Shown piece after piece: positions 32,973-42,474 of a stretch of 42,474 bases of DNA. Numbering within the stretch: the stretch's first letter is position 1; the number at the start of each line of letters is the position of its first letter. Position numbers and translations under genes: made by a program. Below the pieces are notes generated by a model. That model was not told the origin of the DNA. It ran no database searches and saw only the letters and a list, made by a program, of their open reading frames with translations. Source of the stretch: Deltaproteobacteria bacterium (GTDB lineage Bacteria; Desulfobacterota; Binatia; UTPRO1); contig JADLHM010000058.1 in NCBI GenBank assembly GCA_020848745.1, positions 1 to 42,474 of the forward strand. Direction: 5' to 3'.

Positions 32973-34607
32973 ATGATCCGTCTCGAGTCCGTCTCCAAGC
33001 AACACGCCGGTCGCATCCTCTTCCTCGACGCGTCGATGGCCGTCTTCCGCGGTGAGAAGATCGGCCTCGTCGGTCCGAACGGCGCCGGCAAGTCGACGAT
33101 CTTCCGCCTGATCGTCGGCGAGGAAGAGCCGGACTCCGGCGGTGTTCTCGTCGAGAAGCGCGCTTCAATCGGCTACTTCTCGCAGTCCGTCGGCGAGATG
33201 CAGGGGCGGAGCGTGCTCGAGGAAACGATCGCGGGCGCGGGCGAGGTGGCGGCCGTCGCGCACGAGCTGCACGAGCTCGAGCTCGCGATGGCCGACCCGG
33301 CACGTCACGGCGAGCCCGGCGAGCTCGACAGGCTCGTGGCCCGCTTCGGCGACGTGCAGCATCGCTTCGACGAGCTCGACGGCTACGGTCTGGAATCTCG
33401 GGCGCGTGCGATCCTCGCGGGCCTCGGCTTCGCGCCCGCGGTGATCGAGCGCGACGTCGGCGAGCTGTCGGGCGGCTGGAAGATGCGGACCGCCCTCGCC
33501 CGCATCCTCCTGATGCAACCGGACGCGCTCCTCCTCGACGAGCCGACGAACCACCTCGACATCGAGTCCATCCTCTGGCTCGAGGGCTTTCTCCGCGACT
33601 TCGAAGGCGCGCTCGTCATGACGTCCCACGATCGCGCGTTCATGAACCGGCTGGTCACCCGCATCGTCGAGATCGACGGCGGCGAGCTCGCCTCCTACAG
33701 CGGCGACTTCGACTTCTACGAGCGCCAGGGCGTAGTGAACGCCCAACAGGCCGAGGCCCAGTATGCTCGCCAGCAAGCGATGCTCGCCAAGGAGGAGGCA
33801 TTCATCGCCCGCTTCAAGGCGCGCGCGAGCCACGCGGCACAGGTGCAGTCGCGCGTGAAGAAGCTCGAGAAGATCGAGAAGGTCGAACCGCCGCGGCGTC
33901 GCCGGGTCGTGACGTTCGACTTCCCGAAGCCGCCCCGCTCCGGCGACGACGTCTGCAAGCTCCTGCGCGTCGACAAGGCCTTCGGAGAGCGCCGCGTCCA
34001 CCACCACCTCGACTTCACCATCCGCCGCCGCGAGCGCTGGTGCGTCATGGGCGTGAACGGCGCCGGCAAGAGCACGCTCTTGAAGCTGATCGCCGGCGAG
34101 ACGGCGCCGGACGCCGGGACGGTGGCGATCGGCGGCAGCGTGCGGCTCGGGTACTTCGCGCAGCACGCCATGGAACTGCTCGACCCGACGCGCACCGTCA
34201 TCGGGACGCTCGAGGCGGCGCACCCGCGCGCCTCGTTCGGCTCGCTCCGCATGCTCGCGGGCGCGTTCGACTTCTCCGGTGACGACGTCGAGAAGAGCGT
34301 CCGCGTGCTGTCCGGCGGCGAACGCGCCCGCCTCGTCCTCGCGGCGATGCTCTTCGACCCCCCGAACTTCCTCGTGCTCGACGAGCCGACGAACCACCTC
34401 GACCTCGCGACCAAGGACATGCTGGTCGGGGCGCTCGGCGACTTCGACGGTACGATGATCTTCGTCTCGCACGACCGCTCCGTGCTGCGCGGGCTCTCGA
34501 ACCGGGTGCTCGAGCTCGGCGGACCGGACGGCCCCGTGCAGTACGGCGGCGGATACGCCGAGTACGTCGAGGCGACGGGCTACGAGGCGCCGGGCGTCCG
34601 CGTCTAG
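32973..34607 (+). CDS. ABC-F family ATPase (ribosome-associated type)
   Basis: 544 aa with two ABC domains and no membrane part. Domain 1: Walker A GPNGAGKSTIFRLI, signature LSGGWKMRTALA, Walker B DALLLDEPTNHLDIES. Domain 2: GVNGAGKSTLLKLI, LSGGERARLVLA, FLVLDEPTNHLDLATK. Between them lies a basic, charged linker (ARQQAMLAKEEAFIARFKAR then VKKLEKIEKVEPPRRRR), the P-site tRNA-interaction motif seen in EttA/YbiT proteins. It probably modulates translation at the ribosomal E/P site; an antibiotic-protection role cannot be excluded. It is divergent from the sulfotransferase across 123 bases. Confidence 0.94.
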   Translation: MIRLESVSKQHAGRILFLDASMAVFRGEKIGLVGPNGAGKSTIFRLIVGEEEPDSGGVLVEKRASIGYFSQSVGEMQGRSVLEETIAGAGEVAAVAHELHELELAMADPARHGEPGELDRLVARFGDVQHRFDELDGYGLESRARAILAGLGFAPAVIERDVGELSGGWKMRTALARILLMQPDALLLDEPTNHLDIESILWLEGFLRDFEGALVMTSHDRAFMNRLVTRIVEIDGGELASYSGDFDFYERQGVVNAQQAEAQYARQQAMLAKEEAFIARFKARASHAAQVQSRVKKLEKIEKVEPPRRRRVVTFDFPKPPRSGDDVCKLLRVDKAFGERRVHHHLDFTIRRRERWCVMGVNGAGKSTLLKLIAGETAPDAGTVAIGGSVRLGYFAQHAMELLDPTRTVIGTLEAAHPRASFGSLRMLAGAFDFSGDDVEKSVRVLSGGERARLVLAAMLFDPPNFLVLDEPTNHLDLATKDMLVGALGDFDGTMIFVSHDRSVLRGLSNRVLELGGPDGPVQYGGGYAEYVEATGYEAPGVRV

Positions 34608-34612
34608 GAGTC

Positions 34613-34631
34613 GGCGCAGAGGCTCTGCGCC
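34613..34631. terminator. Hairpin between convergent ABC-F and TIGR03084-like genes
   Basis: GGCGCAGAG and CTCTGCGCC form a near-perfect palindrome around a single G, in the 29-base space between the two stops. Likely a shared bidirectional terminator; no strong T-run. Confidence 0.5.
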
Positions 34632-34636
34632 GGCGA

Positions 34637-35434
34637 TCACTGCGCGAAGCGCGTTCCCGGCGCCGGCGGATCCTGCGGCGGCCCCGCGAAGCACTGCGCG
34701 ATCGCCAGCCAGTCCACGGCGATCGGCCCGGTCACGCGGAGTCCCGTGTCGGCGACGTTCCGCGTCTGCGTCACGACGCGGCAGAAGTCGACCGCGCTCC
34801 CGGTGACACGATTCCCGCTCTCCCCCTCGTTCCAGGTCCAGACGGCGCCCGAGGGCGCCGTGAGCCGCACCTCCGGCGCCGGCGCCGGCACGGGACGCCC
34901 GCGGTTCACGTAGGCCCACCCGAAGGTGCGGACACCGAGGTCGGCGACGTTCTTGATGCGGTCGGTGTGCGCGCACTCCCGACCGAGGAGGTCGTAGACC
35001 TCCTGGCCGTGCGCCCAGGTCTCCATGAGGCGGGCGCTGATGCTCGAGCGGACGCTCATGTCCGGCCCGGCCCAGGCGACGCGCTTTTTCGGGTCGGCGG
35101 CGAGGAAGCGCGCGGTCATCCCCAGGTAGAACTCGCGCCACTGTTCCACGCGGGCGCGTCCGGTCCTGTCGTCGAGCAGGTCCGTCTCGACCTCGCGGAT
35201 CCCGCGGCCCCTGCCCATCTCGGCGAGCGCGTTCCCCACGAAGTCGGCGAACCCGGCGGGATCGTTCAGGGAGAGATCGGCGGCCCAGTTCCAGAAGTGC
35301 AGGTGGCTCACGACGTCGTGAATCGTCCAGCCCTTGAACTGGGTCCGCCGCCCGAAGTCGGCGTCTGGAAGCGCGGCGAGCACGCCGTAGAGCGCCTCGC
35401 TCTCGTCTCGAAAATCGAGCGGTTGCTGGAACAT
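34637..35434 (-). CDS. TIGR03084-like metal-binding protein (DinB/mycothiol maleylpyruvate isomerase fold)
   Basis: 265 aa. The N-terminal half has the four-helix DinB/MDMPI pattern: FKGWTIHDVVSHLHFWNWAA supplies the first metal His residues, and ARLMETWAHGQEVYDLLG contains the 'WxHxxD/E' metal motif. The C-terminal part (about 170-265) is a beta-rich wHTH-like domain with VWTWNEGESGNRVTGSA. Members bind Zn2+ or Ni2+; enzymatic role unproven outside actinobacterial relatives. It lies 24 bases ahead of the nitronate monooxygenase start region on the same strand and may share a transcript with it. Confidence 0.8.
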   Translation of the reverse strand: MFQQPLDFRDESEALYGVLAALPDADFGRRTQFKGWTIHDVVSHLHFWNWAADLSLNDPAGFADFVGNALAEMGRGRGIREVETDLLDDRTGRARVEQWREFYLGMTARFLAADPKKRVAWAGPDMSVRSSISARLMETWAHGQEVYDLLGRECAHTDRIKNVADLGVRTFGWAYVNRGRPVPAPAPEVRLTAPSGAVWTWNEGESGNRVTGSAVDFCRVVTQTRNVADTGLRVTGPIAVDWLAIAQCFAGPPQDPPAPGTRFAQ

Positions 35435-35458
35435 CGGCGTCTCCTTACGCGGGGACCG

Positions 35459-36598
35459 TCACTCGGCGAGACAGGTCGTGAGCCGCTCGTAGGCCGTGAG
35501 AAAGTCCTCTTTGAACTCCTGCATCACGGCGCGCACCGACTTCCGCTGGTTCATGAGCCCGACGCCCTGTCCGACCCAGTACGTCGCGAGCTGTTGCGCC
35601 CCCGCGTGCCCGCCCTCGGCGAGCTTGTCGACCTTACGGAGCGCCGGCTCGCTCACGAACGACTGGAGCGGCATCGGCAGCGGCGTCGGCGCCTCCGGGC
35701 TCTCCCAGGCGTCGGTCCACGGTGACCGTAGCTGGCGTGAGTGCTTGCCCGTCCGCGCCCGCGAGCGGACCGTGTCGCGCGAGGACGCAGCGATCATCTT
35801 GTCCTTCACGACAGGATTGGTCTCGGCCTCGTTGGTGGTGAGCCAGACCGAGCCCGTCCACGCGCCCGCCGCGCCCATCGCCATACACGCCGCCATCTGC
35901 CGTCCGGTGACGATGCCTCCGGCGGCGAGGATCGGCGCATTGCGGTAGGGTTGGATCGCCTCCCACACCTCGGGCACGAGCACCAGGGTCGAAACGTCGC
36001 CGCAGTGGCCGCCCGCCTCGCCGCCCGCGACGACCAGGATGTCGACGCCCGCCTGCACCTGGCGGATCGCGTGCTGCTTGCTCCCGACGAGCGCCGCGAC
36101 CGGCACGCCGTGCCTCGATCCCAGATCGAGCATGAGCTGCGGCGGGACGCCGAGCGCGTTTGCGATCAACTTGATCGGATGCCGGAAGGCGACCTCGAGT
36201 GAGGCTGCCGCGCCCGCCTCTTGGAGGTTCTTTCCGAGACTCAAGTGGCTGCGCCGAGCGTCGTCCAGGTCGTCGGTCTCGATGCCGTAGCGCGCCAGGA
36301 TGCCCGCCGCATATGCCTTGTGCTCCTCGGGAACGAGTCCGAGGAGGTCGCTCGTCGAGAGCGATTGCCCCTTCCCCGCGATCTTGTTCGGCACGATCAG
36401 ATCGACGCCGTACGGCTTGCCCCCGACGTGATCGTCGATCCAGCGCAGCTCCTCCTCGAGGCGGTCGGGCGGCAGGCTCACGGCGCCGAAGACCCCCATG
36501 CCGCCGGCGCGCGACACCTCGGTCACGACGTCGCGGCAGTGGCTGAACGCGAGCAACGGGAACTCGATACCGAGCAGGTCGCAGATCGGTGAGCGCAT
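35459..36598 (-). CDS. Nitronate monooxygenase (2-nitropropane dioxygenase family)
   Basis: 379 aa. FMN-dependent TIM-barrel enzyme that oxidises alkyl nitronates. It begins MRSPICDLLGIEFPLLAFSH; the catalytic His is in VVAGGEAGGHCGDV (H198), and phosphate-binding loops are in ILAAGGIVTGRQMAACMAMG and GAAGAWTGSVWLTT. The start at 36598 follows GGAGG; the open frame upstream of it runs through the promoter region of the marR gene and is not part of it. C-terminal cap region (about 270-379) includes a Lys/Arg-rich segment. It forms a possible pair with the TIGR03084-like gene downstream and is divergent from marR. Confidence 0.93.
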   Translation of the reverse strand: MRSPICDLLGIEFPLLAFSHCRDVVTEVSRAGGMGVFGAVSLPPDRLEEELRWIDDHVGGKPYGVDLIVPNKIAGKGQSLSTSDLLGLVPEEHKAYAAGILARYGIETDDLDDARRSHLSLGKNLQEAGAAASLEVAFRHPIKLIANALGVPPQLMLDLGSRHGVPVAALVGSKQHAIRQVQAGVDILVVAGGEAGGHCGDVSTLVLVPEVWEAIQPYRNAPILAAGGIVTGRQMAACMAMGAAGAWTGSVWLTTNEAETNPVVKDKMIAASSRDTVRSRARTGKHSRQLRSPWTDAWESPEAPTPLPMPLQSFVSEPALRKVDKLAEGGHAGAQQLATYWVGQGVGLMNQRKSVRAVMQEFKEDFLTAYERLTTCLAE

Positions 36599-36799
36599 TT
36601 GGGAACCTCCGATGGCGATGAGCGAACGTACGGGTGTCGCATCTTCTCGACGCCAACGCCACCCGCGCGTAGCGGGCCGGCGCCTGGACTCGCTACCCGC
36701 GACGGGACCGCGTGCGCAACGGCGCTGGCGGAAGGACGCGATCCGCCCGCGACGCGTCAGGGCCGGCCAAAAATATCCGGACGATATATTGGCACCCAT
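36599..36799. other. Divergent spacer between nitronate monooxygenase and marR
   Basis: 201 bases without a gene. The marR-proximal end (36768-36800) is AT-rich; the rest is GC-rich with no recognisable motif apart from the ribosome site of the monooxygenase. Confidence 0.6.
36772..36790. promoter_or_regulatory. Candidate MarR operator
   Basis: An inverted repeat AATATC (36772-36777), five bases, then GATATATT (36783-36790), 10 bases ahead of the marR ATG. MarR proteins commonly bind such short AT-rich palindromes near their own start. It may also control the divergent nitronate monooxygenase. Confidence 0.5.
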
Positions 36800-37303
36800 A
36801 TGAATACCCGCTATGGTGGACGTTCCGTGCCGACGCGCCTCCCGCACTCGCGCGAAACACTCCTCGTGCTCGACCACCTGCGCCGCATCGTCCGCACGCT
36901 GCGCGAGTCGTCGCGGGCGGCCGAGGTCCGGTTCGGCGTCACCGGCGCGCAGCTCTTCGTCCTGCGCGCCCTCGCCGGTGCCGCACCGTCGTCCCTGAAC
37001 GAGGTCGCCGCGCGTACGCACACGCACCAGAGCACGGTGTCGGTCGTGGTCAAACGCCTGGTCGCGCGCGGGCTGGTGCGCCGCGCGACCGCGACGAGCG
37101 ACGCACGGCGCGTAGAACTCACCCTCACCGCGCGCGGTCGCACCGTCCTCGCCCGGGCGCCGCTTGCCGCCCAGGATCGCCTGATCGCCGGTCTCGAAAT
37201 GCTGACGTCGGCCGATCGCGACCGGCTCGCGACGACGCTCGGACGGCTCGTCACCGCGATGGGACTCGGCGCCGCCGCGCCCGGAATGTTCTTCGAGGAC
37301 TGA
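36800..37303 (+). CDS. MarR-family transcriptional regulator
   Basis: 167 aa from ATG 36800. Winged helix-turn-helix: SSLNEVAARTHTHQSTVSVV (HTH), then VKRLVARGLVRRATATSDAR and RVELTLTARGRTVL (the wing with the D-x-R signature). Flanking helices mediate dimerisation. In-frame codons back to 36599 exist but lie in the spacer and lack a ribosome site. It is divergent from the nitronate monooxygenase and 3 bases ahead of the ClC channel, so it may regulate either. Confidence 0.9.
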   Translation: MNTRYGGRSVPTRLPHSRETLLVLDHLRRIVRTLRESSRAAEVRFGVTGAQLFVLRALAGAAPSSLNEVAARTHTHQSTVSVVVKRLVARGLVRRATATSDARRVELTLTARGRTVLARAPLAAQDRLIAGLEMLTSADRDRLATTLGRLVTAMGLGAAAPGMFFED

Positions 37304-37306
37304 ACG

Positions 37307-39112
37307 ATGAGCCGACACGAGATCGAGGATGCGTCCACCACCGAGGGCCTGCCGGTCGCACCGTCGCTCGGCCCGACGCTCGCGCGCGTCGACCTCGCCT
37401 CGCGTGCCACGCTCATCGGGCGGCGGGATCTCGCCGTCGCGGCGATGGCGGTGGCGCTCGCGCTCGTCGTGGGCGGCATCGCGCAGCTCCTCACCCGCAT
37501 GATCGGTCTCGTCACCAACCTGGCGTACTATGGCCGGCTCGCGACCGACTTCGTCTCGCCGGCCGACCACCAGCTCGGTGCGCTCGCGGTGCTCGTGCCG
37601 ATCGTCGGGGGGCTCACCGTCGGCGTGATGGCGCGGTTCGGCTCGGCCGCCATCCGTGGGCACGGCATCCCGGAAGCGATGGAGCACGTCCTGACCAACG
37701 GGAGCCGGATTCCGGCGCGCATGACCTTGCTCAAGCCGGTGTCGGCGGCGGTCGCGATCGGCACCGGCGGCCCGTTCGGCGCCGAGGGACCGATCATCGC
37801 GACCGGCGGTGCGCTCGGGTCCCTCCTCGGCCAGGCGGTCCCGATGTCTCCGGCGGAACGCAAGACGCTCCTGGCCGCGGGCGCCGCCGCCGGGATGGCG
37901 GCGACGTTCGGAAGCCCCGTGTCGGCCGTGCTGCTCGCCGTCGAGCTCCTGCTCTTCGAGTACCGTCCGCGCTCACTCGTACCGGTAGCGCTCGCCGCAA
38001 TCGTCGCGACCACCGTACGTGCCGCCATCGTGGGAACGGCGCCGATGTTCGCGATGCCCGACGTCCCGATCGCGAGCGCCGGGGCGCTCGTCGCATACGT
38101 GCTGCTCGGCGCCGTGGTCGGTGCGGCCGCGATCGCCATCACGCGGCTGGTGTACGGCATCGAGGACGCGTTCGCGCGGCTCCCGCTGCACTGGATGTGG
38201 TGGCCGGCCCTCGGGAGCGTGGTCGTCGGCCTCGTCGGCCTCGCCGCGCCGAGGACACTTGGCGTCGGTTATGACAACATCGAGCGCATCGTCGCGGGCG
38301 ATCTCGGCGGTGCGGAGTGTCTCGCGTTCTGCGCATGGAAGCTCCTCTCGTGGTCCATCGCGCTCGGCAGCGGAACGTCGGGCGGCACGCTCGCCCCGCT
38401 GTTCACGATCGGCGGTGGACTCGGCGCAGTGCTCGGCGGGCTCGCGGGCACAGCCCTGCCCCAGGCGGGCGTCGACGTGCGGGTCGCCGCGCTCGTCGGC
38501 ATGGCGGCGATGTTCGCCGGCGCGTCTCGCGCGCCCCTCGCGTCGGTGGTCTTCGCGTTCGAGACGACGCGGCAATTCGGCGGCCTGCTGCCGCTTCTCG
38601 GCGGGTGCACGGCGGGATTCCTCGTCTCGTGCGTCGGCATGCCGACGTCGATGATGACCGAAAAGATCGAGCGCCGTGGCGTGCGTGTCGTCGGCGAGTA
38701 CGTCGCCGACTATCTGAGCCAAGTGACCGTCCGCGACGTGGCCCTCCGCTCGGTGGTGACGCTCCGCGCCGACACCACCGTCGGCGCAGCCCGCCGCTGG
38801 CTCGCGTCACGCGTGCCCGGCTCCGACCACCACGGATTCCCCGTCGTGGACGCGGACGACCGCCTCGTCGGCGTCGTGACCCGCCGCGACGTCTTCGAGA
38901 CGGGCACCGACGACGCTCGCCTCGCCGACCTCGTCGGCTCCGACGTCGCCGTCGTCTACGACGACTGCTCGCTGCGCGACGCCGCCGACCGCATGGCCAC
39001 CCGCCGCATCGGACGCTTGCCGGTGGTGCATCGCGCGCGACCCGACACCGTGATCGGCATCGTCACGCGCAGCGACCTCGTCGACGCCCACGCCCGCCGC
39101 CTCGCAAGCTGA
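37307..39112 (+). CDS. ClC-family chloride channel/transporter with C-terminal CBS pair
   Basis: 601 aa. About ten or more membrane helices are followed by a cytoplasmic tandem CBS domain (about 475-595: VRDVALRSVVTLRADTTVGA and HHGFPVVDADDRLVGVVTRR in the first, IGRLPVVHRA and VIGIVTRSDLVDA in the second). ClC filter motifs: RGHGIPEAMEHV (GxGIP with His for Ser), PFGAEGPI (the gating Glu is kept but the Arg of GREGP is Ala), and SGTSGGTLAPLFTIGG. The altered filter residues are unusual for a Cl-/H+ antiporter and could change ion preference. It starts 3 bases after marR. Confidence 0.93.
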   Translation: MSRHEIEDASTTEGLPVAPSLGPTLARVDLASRATLIGRRDLAVAAMAVALALVVGGIAQLLTRMIGLVTNLAYYGRLATDFVSPADHQLGALAVLVPIVGGLTVGVMARFGSAAIRGHGIPEAMEHVLTNGSRIPARMTLLKPVSAAVAIGTGGPFGAEGPIIATGGALGSLLGQAVPMSPAERKTLLAAGAAAGMAATFGSPVSAVLLAVELLLFEYRPRSLVPVALAAIVATTVRAAIVGTAPMFAMPDVPIASAGALVAYVLLGAVVGAAAIAITRLVYGIEDAFARLPLHWMWWPALGSVVVGLVGLAAPRTLGVGYDNIERIVAGDLGGAECLAFCAWKLLSWSIALGSGTSGGTLAPLFTIGGGLGAVLGGLAGTALPQAGVDVRVAALVGMAAMFAGASRAPLASVVFAFETTRQFGGLLPLLGGCTAGFLVSCVGMPTSMMTEKIERRGVRVVGEYVADYLSQVTVRDVALRSVVTLRADTTVGAARRWLASRVPGSDHHGFPVVDADDRLVGVVTRRDVFETGTDDARLADLVGSDVAVVYDDCSLRDAADRMATRRIGRLPVVHRARPDTVIGIVTRSDLVDAHARRLAS

Positions 39113-39172
39113 CACCGCAGCCGGCCGGGGCGAGGGGGCGACTACCAGGAAACCTCTGCTCAGATGGGTTCC

Positions 39173-39901
39173 CTAGCGGTACTGCTCGAGCAGGTAGTGG
39201 CGGATCGGGTTGTCGGTGGCGGCGATCGCGGCCGCCATGGCCGCCCTGTCGACCGGCACGCGCCGGAGCTGGACCGCGACGGCGCCGTTGGCCGCTTCGA
39301 TCATCGCGTATTCGGCGTGGCAGAGGAGCGTGGGGGGGCAGCCGTCGGGGTGCTCCTGGAACGGCAGCCCGACGCTGCCGGGATTCACGATCAAGACGCC
39401 GCGATGCTGGCGCGTCATCTGGAGGTGCGTATGGCCGCCCGCCATCACCGTCCCGCGCCGTCCCATCAGCATCTCGTCGACCTCCTCGGGCGGCGTCGTC
39501 GCGAGGAGATCCTCCATGTGCGAGCGCAGCGTGCCGTGGAAGAGCACCAGGGTCGCTTGCCCGTCGAGCGGGATCGCGAGGCTCGCCTGGAACGTGCGGA
39601 GAAACGCGACCTCGTCGTCGGAGAGCCGGGCACGGCACCACTCGACGCTCTCCACCACGATCGGCGTCTCGGTGTAGCTATGGATGAGGTCGCGCTTCAG
39701 CATGAAGTCGTCGTGGTTGCCGAGGATGCGGCGGGTGGTGCGCTCGCGCAGCAGCTGGATCACCGCGTTCGGGGCCGGACCCAGCGTCGCGACGTCGCCG
39801 AGACAGATGATCTCGTCGCAGCCCACCCGGTCGGCATCCGCAAGCACGGCACGAAGCGCGACCTCGTTGCCGTGCAGGTCGGAGATGAGCGCGATCCGCA
39901 T
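39173..39901 (-). CDS. Metallophosphoesterase (YfcE/calcineurin-like)
   Basis: 242 aa from ATG 39901. Binuclear-metal phosphoesterase motifs in order: ISDLHGNEVALRAVL (D-x-H), IICLGDVATLGPAP (GD), RILGNHDDFML (GNHD), LFHGTL, and MAGGHTHLQM (GHTH). ATG 39901 directly precedes the first motif; earlier in-frame codons are not conserved. It belongs to the small, single-domain class acting on phosphodiesters; physiological substrate unknown. It lies alone, converging on the ClC gene; a 60-base gap separates them. Confidence 0.93.
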   Translation of the reverse strand: MRIALISDLHGNEVALRAVLADADRVGCDEIICLGDVATLGPAPNAVIQLLRERTTRRILGNHDDFMLKRDLIHSYTETPIVVESVEWCRARLSDDEVAFLRTFQASLAIPLDGQATLVLFHGTLRSHMEDLLATTPPEEVDEMLMGRRGTVMAGGHTHLQMTRQHRGVLIVNPGSVGLPFQEHPDGCPPTLLCHAEYAMIEAANGAVAVQLRRVPVDRAAMAAAIAATDNPIRHYLLEQYR

Positions 39902-40204
39902 GTCCCATAGATGCCTTGGCGCCCACGTGCCGGTCCAGCACCCGATCTCGGCGGCCCGCACCGGGGCCCCCGTGGGGACGGCCCGACCACGAGCCGCCTT
40001 CACGCGGTCCAAGGCATGTCAACGAACCGTCACGAACCGCGCAGCGCGAAATCCCGTGCCTTCGCCGCCGCGTCGGCCCGCGTCGGACGACGGCGCCACG
40101 TCCGGCGCCCCGTCCGGGGGTACGCATGTCACGCCCCCGGGCGGCGACCGCCCCCGGTCAGCCGGCGTCCGCCACCGGCACCAGCGCCTTCGCGTCGGCG
40201 GTAG
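39902..40204. other. Intergenic stretch of 303 bases, no gene recognised
   Basis: GC-rich, with short palindromic patches such as GGGGCCCCCGTGGGG near 39963. No reading frame with conserved features, terminator T-run or promoter was found. It separates the carB 3' end from the phosphoesterase start. Confidence 0.5.

Positions 40205-42474
<2,270 letters not shown>

Noticed and set aside
36599-36799. N-terminal extension of MarR from 36599
   Set aside because: The added residues are Arg/Pro-rich, unconserved and lie in the divergent promoter region; the family fold starts at 36800.

Overview
The window is high-GC bacterial chromosomal DNA, apparently about two-thirds or more G+C, coding densely on both strands with short gaps. 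Both ends cut a gene: methylmalonyl-CoA mutase on the left and carbamoyl-phosphate synthase large chain (carB) on the right. The gene set is Gram-negative: an outer-membrane barrel, MtgA, DsbA-like and lipoprotein signals, and a YbhGFSR-type exporter. A secreted protein with a Thr/Pro linker and repeated FQCY...DQFG...LC domains resembles proteins I associate with uncultured soil Deltaproteobacteria-like lineages such as Candidatus Binatia. That placement is an inference, not a result.

Layout. 1-1865: mutase start, a DUF2007-like protein and a periplasmic DsbA-family protein. 1866-3691 is the accessory spot of the window. It holds two non-identical versions of the dsbA-glpX intergenic region in tandem, joined where a copy of the glpX 3' end meets a copy of the dsbA 3' end. 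One version carries a VapBC-type toxin-antitoxin pair; the other carries an extra inverted hairpin element. Three copies of a 108-122 bp hairpin keep a conserved middle while their arms change together and stay complementary. 3692-9315, minus strand: hom-glpX, an outer-membrane barrel and recG. 9414-15709: mtgA, a beta-lactamase-fold hydrolase, a DksA/TraR protein, a Tat-exported iron-type superoxide dismutase, two GNATs and class I fumarase.

15842-23032 is a likely operon: an unknown lipoprotein, a HlyD/YbhG-like adaptor, two ABC ATPases, two ABC-2 permeases and a SprT-like protein. 23176-28437: the repeat-domain secreted protein, glutamyl-Q tRNA(Asp) synthetase, two small overlapping unknown genes, a membrane-anchored aldo/keto reductase with a C-terminal ferredoxin domain, and an NhaR-like regulator. 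Divergent from nhaR lie htpX and a TerC-family gene (membrane quality control and ion stress). 30504-39112: wax ester synthase/DGAT, sulfotransferase, ABC-F ATPase, TIGR03084-like protein, nitronate monooxygenase with a divergent MarR regulator, and a CBS-tailed ClC channel. 39173 to the end: a metallophosphoesterase and carB.

Most of the window is housekeeping and envelope metabolism in short operons. The most unusual part is the dsbA-glpX interval. No tRNA, rRNA, CRISPR array, transposase or integrase was seen.
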